Below are positions 54,501 to 63,500 of a DNA stretch of 64,000 bases, one piece after another; the stretch's first letter is position 1; each line of letters starts with the position of its first letter. The notes beneath the pieces are model-generated. The model did no database searches and was not told the DNA's origin. It saw only the letters and a program-made list of their open reading frames with translations. Source of the DNA: G965279335 sp965279285 (GTDB taxonomy: Bacteria > Pseudomonadota > Gammaproteobacteria > DSM-16500); assembly GCA_965279285.1 (NCBI GenBank), contig OZ257148.1, forward strand, positions 1,612,001 to 1,676,000, in the 5' to 3' direction. The translations under genes and the position numbers were made by a program.

Positions 54501-57500
54501 TAGGAGAAAGAGAAATATTACAGGAATTAGATCTTCCCAAAAGTGTAGAAATTTCAGCAAAAGAATTTGTTTTACATCCAGCATTGATGGATGGAGTGTT
54601 ACGTACTGTGATAGCAGCGTATTTAGCTTCAGAGGATCATGCTCCCTTAAATGTACCTTTTTTGATAGATGAGTTAAGAATTCGAAAGCCGGTCAATGGG
54701 AAATGTTATGCGTATACTAAGCTTTTGGAAAACTTAGGTGAAGCCGCAGGCATACAGAAAAATAATATTATTATTTGTGATGAAGCCGGAGAAGTGTGTG
54801 TTGAAATTGACGGATTTGCAGCGCGAGAGTTCAAAGAAGCCTTCGATGAAATTGCTTTAGAGACATCTTTTTCTGGTTCTGATCAATTTAGTAAAGAGGA
54901 GAAAGGAAATACTGTTCATATCCGAGAGGTGTTGGAGCAGGATTCAACGTTATTAGTTGCCGCCCAACATTATCTTAAACAGATATTTTTTGAAGTAGCG
55001 AAAGTACCAGTAGATGAAATGGTGCTGGACAAAACTTTAGATTCATATGGGATTGATTCACTTATGATCCTTCAACTCAATCGGCGCTTAAGCAAAGACT
55101 TTGCCAATTTGCGAAAGACTTTGCTGTTTGAGCATCGTGCTCTGGAAGGATTATCCCATTATTTGGTGAAAGCCCATAGTGAAGAATTACAAAAGCTATT
55201 GCCTAAAACCACTTCAGCAAATGCTTCTACAAAATCTATTCCTTCTCTTTCTCTTCAATCTCGCGTTAAAAATAATGAGTTTCAAGAACGGATTGAAATA
55301 ATTAAAAATCAGAACAATATTAGAGATAGAGATAAGGTTAAGAGAGATGACATTGCGATTATTGGATTAGCAGGCCATTATCCCAAATCCAAAAATCTCG
55401 AAGAATTTTGGCAGCATTTAACCAAAGGTTTGGATTTTATTGAAGAGGTGCCTGAAGAGCGATGGGATTATCGAGCTTATTATGATCCTGCCCCCAGGAC
55501 ACCGGGAAAAACACACAGCAAGTGGGGAAGCTTTATTCACGATGCTGATAAATTTGATGCTTTATTTTTTAATATTTCACCGAGAGAAGTAGAGCAAATA
55601 GATCCTCAAGAACGATTGATGTTAGAAATAGCCTGGAAGACTGTTGAAGATGCAGGCTACAACCCTTTAGCGCTTCAAAAAATTAGTCAAGGCAAGGTTG
55701 GAGTTTTCATAGGCTCAATGTGGAATGAGTATCAATTGTTGTTAGCAGAATCTCAACAAAAATTATTGTTTGGTAATTCTAATACCGCTTCTTTAGCTAA
55801 TCGAATTTCTTATGTTTTGGATATTCACGGCCCCAGTTTAGTGATTGATACTGCTTGTTCAAGTTCATTGGTCGCCATTCACATGGCGGTTGAAAGTTTG
55901 CAACAAGGGGAATGCCACTATGCCATAGCAGGCGGTGTCAATCTTTCGATTCATCCCAGTAAATATGTCAATATGAGTCAGGCAGGATTACTGTCAACGG
56001 ATGGAAGATGTCGAAGTTTTGGAGAAGGGGGAAATGGTTATGTGCCTGGTGAAGGACTGGGCGCTGTTTTATTAAAACCGCTTACAAAAGCATTAGAAGA
56101 AGGAGATCATATTTACGGTGTCATTAAAGGAACCAGTATTAATCATGGAGGTAAAACCAATGGATTTACCGTACCCAATCCTGATGCCCAAGCAGAATTA
56201 ATCAAATCAGCATTTTTGAAAGGCCATATTCTTCCAGAGAGTATTGGTTATATTGAAACGCATGGAACAGGTACAGCATTAGGAGATCCGATTGAAATTA
56301 CCGGTTTAGCCAAAGCGTTTGGAGAAATTGAAAAGGAAAGTTGTCCGATAGGATCGGTTAAATCTAATGTCGGCCATTTAGAAGGTGCAGCAGGAATCGT
56401 GGGGTTAACGAAAGTTTTGCTCCAACTGCAACATAAACAATTAGTGCCTTCGATTCATTCAGAAATTTTAAATTCTTATATTGAATTTGAAAGCACCCCT
56501 TTTTATGTACAGAGAGAATTGGGTGAATGGACATCTAAACCTCATTATAGGCGTCGAGCGGGAATTAGCTCTTTTGGGGCTATGGGAGCAAATGCCCATG
56601 TAGTTGTTGAAGAAGCACCAGAACAAACATTGCCCAATCAACAAATAAAACCCTATTATTTAATTACGCTTTCCGCCAAACAAGAAGAATCATTAAAAGA
56701 AAAAATAAGTGATTTAATTCATTGGCTAGAAGGAAATAAGGGTTTCAATATTAATTCAAATATAGAAGCTATTTCTTATACGTTAAATATGGGTAGAAGT
56801 CATTTTAATCATCGAGTGGCATTGGTTGTTTCAAATGTTGAGGAATTAAAGCAAAACTTAGAGAAACAAAAATATACACAAGGAGATATAAATAAGAAAT
56901 CTGATAATGCGGTAATCTATAAACAGTTGTTAGAAACAACGTTAGAAGATTTAAAAAATAATCATTACCAGAATGAAATTGAATATAAAGAAAAATTAGA
57001 AACATTGTCCAGTCTCTATATCAAAGGCTATGACTTGGATTGGCAGTTATTACATCAGGGAGAAACACGTCGAAGAATTAGTTTGCCGACGTATCCATTT
57101 GTTAAGGAAAGATATTGGTTTCCTGCTAAAGCTTCTGGCAATAAAGAGGTTTTTTTAGAACAGCCATTAAATAACCATCATCCTTTATTGGGGGAAATAT
57201 TATTCAGTGAAGGTTTAAAAGGAAATTTAATTTTTGAAAGAAATTTTAGCTGCCATGAAAAAATATTATCAGATCATCGTGTATTTAACAAACCTGTATT
57301 GCCTGGTGTAGCATATATAGAAATGATCTATGCTGCTGTAAGATTATTAAAGAATGATCGGAACTATTTTTTAAAACAAATAGTTTGGTTACAGCCATTA
57401 ATGGTAGAAGCTAGTAAAGCTATTCAATTAAAAATTCGAGAAGAAAATCAAACTCTTATTGTTGTTGTCAGTACGACTCAATTAGAAGATGTAAAAATTC

Positions 57501-60500
57501 ATGCGGAAGCCATATTAGAATTATCAAGTGAAGCGATGTCTGATTTTGTGTTATCTGTTGATGAAATTATAGAGCGTTGTCAGAGCAAACTGACAGCAGA
57601 AATTTTGTATACCAATTTTGATCGTATAGGGCTTAACTATGGTCCTTATTTTCAATGTGTTCGTGAGGTTTGGTTTAATAAAGACGAAGCTTTAGGACGA
57701 TTAGAGTTAAATAAACAGTTTGAAGCTGAATTATCAAACTATATTTTGCATCCTGGATTGTTGGATAGTGCTTTACAAATTTGCTCATTATTTGAGTCTT
57801 CAGCTAATAAGCCGGACATTTGTTTACCTTTTTCTATGGGGCAAATAGAAATTCAACGATCGATGCCGTCTCGTCTGTATGTGTATACCAAACAAGTTAA
57901 GAAACATCATTACCACCTAATGTTGTTAGATCAAGAAGGAAATATTTGTCTGAAACTTAAGGATTTTATTGTACGCCCTTTTAACGCGAAAGAAAGCAAT
58001 CATGATTATATTTCTCACTGGGTTCCAGAAAAATTATCTGTTTCAAGTATTGACACTAATTTATTTAAGCAAAAGGTGTTGTTGATCTATAGACGCGATG
58101 AAGAAAAATATAAAGAGGCATTAAAGCAAGCCTATTCAGACGCTAACGTAATAGAATTATGTTTGGAAAATTCGTTGTCAGAATCGCAACTTGATGTGTT
58201 GTTGTCGAATTTTCATGTAGATACTATTTATTTCTTAGGAAGTTTGTCCCAACCAATTCAGCAAGATATTGTTTTAAATCAATTAAATGAAAACCAGGCT
58301 TTGGGTGTTATTTCATTATTTCGTTTAGTTAAATGGTTGCATAATAAAGACTATTATAATGACTCTCTAATATTAAAAGTGTTAACACATCAGGTTTACG
58401 AAGTCTTTCCAGATGAAGCTGTTGCTCCACTCGATGGAAGTCTGGTGGGTTTGGCTCAATCCATCGCTAAAGAATATCCTAATTGGAAAATCAGTTGTAT
58501 CGATGTAGATCAAGCAACTTTATTAAATATTGAAGAATGGGCATCACAGATAATAGATGAGCCTGAAGATACGAATGGAGCTTGTACTGCCTTACGAAAT
58601 TGTCAACGTTATCGACGAATTATTCAGCAGTTGATTCTACCACCAGCAACCGAAACCTGTTTTCGAAAGCATGGCGTGTATGTCATTTTAGGAGGTGCGG
58701 GTGGTTTAGGTTTTGCTCTAAGTGAGTATCTAGCAAAAACTGTCCAGGCTCAATTGATTTGGTTGGGTCGAAGTCTAGGTTCACAGCATCAAGATAAAAT
58801 AGAGCAAATTAAGTTATTAGGGAGTGAAGTATCTTATTTTCAAGTGGATGCATTGAACTTGGAAGATATGCAAGCGGTTGCAAAAAAAATTAGCGAAAAG
58901 CATAAAGACATTCAAGGGGTAATTCATTCTGCTCTTGAATTAAGAGATAAAAGTATAGGCAATATGGATGAAGAAACATTTTTAGCGGCCTTAAATCCTA
59001 AAGTAAAGGGTAGTATAATTTTGCATGAAGTCTTCAAAAAAAATTCTTTAGATTTTATGTTGTTTTTCTCTTCTCTGCAGTCTTTTATCGGTGCTGCAGG
59101 GCAAAGTAATTATGCGGCAGGGTGTTGCTTCAAGGACGCGTTTTCTCATTACTTGAATCACTTTAAGCCTTATCCTGTTAAGGTTATTAATTGGGGTTAT
59201 TGGGGCAGTGTTGGCGTTGTTGCTAAAGAAAGTTATCGAGAATCAATGGCGGCAAAAGGAATACATTCTATTGCTCCTGAAGAAGGGATGGCGGCCATAG
59301 AGCGTTTACTTCAGTCGTCTGTTTCTCAAATGATCTTTGTTAAAGCTGAAGACCATATTCTCAAATCCATAGGTTTGCAAGGTAATCAAGAAGTCAATAG
59401 TCTTCCTTCTTTTTTAATTTTAGATCAATTTATCCAGAAATTAATATTATATAGTTTGCAGATGACGGGGATTTTCCAGTCTTGTCAACAAAGTTATGCT
59501 TGGGAAGATCTAAAACAAGCTATTCAATTGGTAAGTAATCATGAATTAATCTTACTAGAATTAATAGATAATTTTGCAAAGTTTGGTTATTTAGAATGTA
59601 AAGATCGCAGTTATCATTTATCTCATAGAGTAGATCAAGACACGATAAAATATTCTGTATTATGTGAGGAAAAAGAAAAATTATTAAAAGTGCATCCTGA
59701 GTTAAGCGCTCATATCCATTTAGTTTGGACCTGCGTATTAGCTTACCCCCAGATTTTGACAGGTAAAGTAAATGCGGTATCCGTCTTGTTTCCTGAAGGA
59801 AGTATGGAATTGGTATCCGGAATTTATCGGAACAATTCTTATTCTGATAAATTAAATATTCAGCTATCACAATACATTGCTGGATATGTTAAGCAAAGAA
59901 TAAAAGATAACTCTCGTCAAACTATTCGGATTCTTGAAATTGGCGCTGGTACAGGTGCCAGTAGTGATTTTGTATTAGAAGCTTTAAAAAGTTATCAAGG
60001 TCATGTTCAATATGTTTTTACAGATATCTCATCAAGCTTTATTCGGGCGGCAGAATTACGCTATTTGTCTAAATATTCATTTTGTGAATTTAAGATTTTA
60101 AATATTGAGCAGCAGGCTTCAACGCAAGGCTTTGAGTTGGGAAGTTATGATTTAATTTTTGCGAGCAATGTCTTACATGCCACCAAGGATATACATCTTA
60201 CTCTTCAGCATGTTAAAAGCTTGCTGAAAAATACAGGAATATTATTAATTAATGAGATTATGCAAAAATCATTATTACTTACTTCCACTTTTGGTTTAAC
60301 GAAGGGCTGGTGGTTATTTGAAGACGCCGATCGAAGGTTATCAGGTTCTCCTTTGCTTTCTTACTCCAGCTGGCAGAAGGTTTTATCTCAACAAGGTTGG
60401 AAAGGTATTAAACAGCTGGGGGAGTCAGAAAATGGATCTTCTATTATTTTGGCGGAACGCCATGAAATAGTAGAGGGGTTTTTTGAGACTGAAAAAGAAA

Positions 60501-63500
60501 ATGCCCAAGAAAAAAATAATATGGAGAAGATTATCGAAGTAGCTACAGCAATAGAAAAAATAGAGGAAGATGGCATACAAGATTATGTGATTTCTGTGTT
60601 TTCGAAAATCTTAAAATTTGACCGAAAGAAATTAGATACTGAAACCATGTTTGATGTTTATGGCGTGGATTCCATTGTTTCTTTGGAGATCATCAAACAG
60701 TTTTCGCAAGAGTTAGCATGTAATCTTTCGGCAACTTTATTATTTGAGTACAAAACTATCCAGCAATTAACTGAATATTTTATACGGCATCATTTAGATG
60801 CACTTCAGACTTTATTAAAGAAAAAACCCAGCAAGAATAGTATAAGCACTGAAAATTTATTTGAGATGCCTATGCGTACTTCTAAAATACAAAATATATC
60901 CTGTGCAGTTAAAACAAGAAAAGCTGTAACAGCTGTGCGCTATATTAAAGAAAGAAATGAGATGGAAGAGACAAAAGGAATAAATGATATTGCGATTATA
61001 GGGTTAGGAGGACGTTACCCGCAGGCAAAAAATGTAAGTGAGTTTTGGGAAAATCTTAAAGCCGGTAAAGATGGCATTTCTGAAATTCCAGCGGATCGTT
61101 GGGATAAAGAAGCATTTTATTCAGGAGAAGAATTTAAAGATGAAATGAGCTATAGCAAATGGGGTGGATTTATTGCAGATCACGATAAATTTGATCCGTT
61201 GTTTTTTAATATTTCACCGCGTGAAGCTGAAACAATGGATCCCCAAGAACGTTTATTTATGGAGATAGTGTGGACAACGTTGGAAGACGCAGGCTATAGC
61301 AATGAAAAAATTCAAAAAAGTAAAGAAAAAATAGGTGTATTTGTAGGTGTTATGAATAATGACTATGCCATTTTAGGAGCGCAAAGTTTAGGAAAAAATG
61401 CATTAGGAAGCTCCAATTACTGGTCGATTGCAAATCGCATATCATATTTCTTCAATTTTCAAGGTCCCAGTTTAGCGGTTGATACCGCATGTTCTTCTTC
61501 TTTAGTTGCTATTCATTTAGCATGTGAAAGTCTTCGAAACCACGAGTGCCAACTTGCGATAGCAGGGGGTGTGAATTTAATTTTACATCCAGAACATTTT
61601 ATTCGGTTAAGTGCAATCCAGATGCTTTCTAAAGGAAGGCACTGCAAACCATTCGCTAAAGATGCGGACGGGTTTGTGGTAGCAGAGGGAGTCGGCGCTG
61701 TATTGTTGAAGCCTTTGCAAGCAGCGATACGTGATAATGATCGTATTTATGGGGTCATACGTGCCAGCAGCATTAACGCAGGCGGAAAAACCGGTGGTTA
61801 TACTGTCCCCAATCCAGTGGCACAAAGTGAGTTGGTAACGGATACATTACGCAAAGCCAATATGGATCCGCATAGTATTAGTTATATTGAAGCGCATGGT
61901 ACTGGCACTTCATTAGGGGACCCGATTGAAATCAGCGGATTAGTTACAGCATTTGGAAATGTTAAAAAACAAAGTTGCCCGATAGGATCGGTAAAATCTA
62001 ATATCGGTCATTTAGAATCGGCGGCAGGGATAGCAGGGTTAACGAAAGTATTGTTACAGCTTCAGCATAAACAGTTAGTGCCTTCTATTCATGCTGAAGT
62101 ATTAAATCCACATATCGATTTTGCCAATATCCCTTTTTATGTCCAAAGCGAGTTGGCAGAATGGAAATCAGTTGAAGGGTATCCTAGACGCGCAAGCATC
62201 AGTTCTTTTGGTGCTGGAGGCGCTAATGCGTATGTGATTATCGAAGAAGCACCTGAACAAAAGCTCTCGATAGGGCAATCTAAACCTTATTATTTAATAA
62301 CGCTTTCAGCCAAACATGAAGAGTCATTAAAATTAAAAGTAGGCGATTTGATTCAATATTTAATAGAGAATAAAAGTAAAGCGCGACATTTGGAATCTAT
62401 TGCTTTTACATTAAATAGAGGACGAAGTCATTTCAATTATCGCATCGCATTAGTTGTTTCCACTACGGAAGAATTAATAGAAAACTTAGAGAAACAAAGC
62501 TATTTCCAAGGAGATGCGAATAAAACACTGGACGATGCGGCAATTTATGAACGCGTACTCAAAGCTACATTAGAAGAGCTTAAAGCACAATCCTATCAGG
62601 ATAAAAATGAATATAAAAAACAATTAGATGCTTTAGCGAATTTATATGTTAAAGGCTATGATTTAGATTGGCAGTTATTGCATCAAGGAGAGTCTCATCA
62701 AAAGTTAAGTTTGCCGACATATTCATTTTTAAAGCAACGATACTGGATTCCTGTTGGTTCAGAAATTAAATTAAATTATCAGAATCAGACAATAGAAAAA
62801 ATACATCCTTTTATAGATAAAAACATTTCAACATTAGAAAGCCAAGCTTTCAAAGTGCTATTCTATAAAGACCAATTTTATTTGCGTGATCATCAAATTA
62901 AAGGTCAAAGTGTTTTACCAGGTGTTGTCTATCTGGAAATGGCACGCGCAGCAGGAAATCTAGCGAGTCCAAATCAATCAGTTTCAGTGATTAATGATGT
63001 GGTGTGGTCACAGCCTGTTATCGTTTTAGAAGATGTTGAAGCTGTTATTTATTTATATCCTCAACAAAATAGTAGTAAATTAAGCTATGAAATATCAACA
63101 GGAGAAGGTGAATTCAGAGCTATTCATAGCCAAGGGCAAATTGTTTTTGGTGATGAGGTAGTGAAATCAAAGGCATTACTTAATATTCATGAACTTCAAA
63201 AAAACTTATCCGAAACAATTCATAAAGAAGATTTGTATCAAAAATTCAAAACAATAGGCTTGCAATATGGCAAAACTTTTCAAGTCTTGGAATGGGTAAA
63301 AACAGATGGCAACCAAGCATTAAGTTATTTTAAATTGGCTCCTGATTTTAATTATGTCCATGAGAAAAAACAGCAATTTGGTTTGCATCCTAGCCTTTTA
63401 GACGGTGTACTGCAAACAGCTGCCGCTATCAATTTAAATAAGGATAATCAATTAGCTTTACCTTTCGGATTAGAAATACTTAAATATCATGATAGATTGC

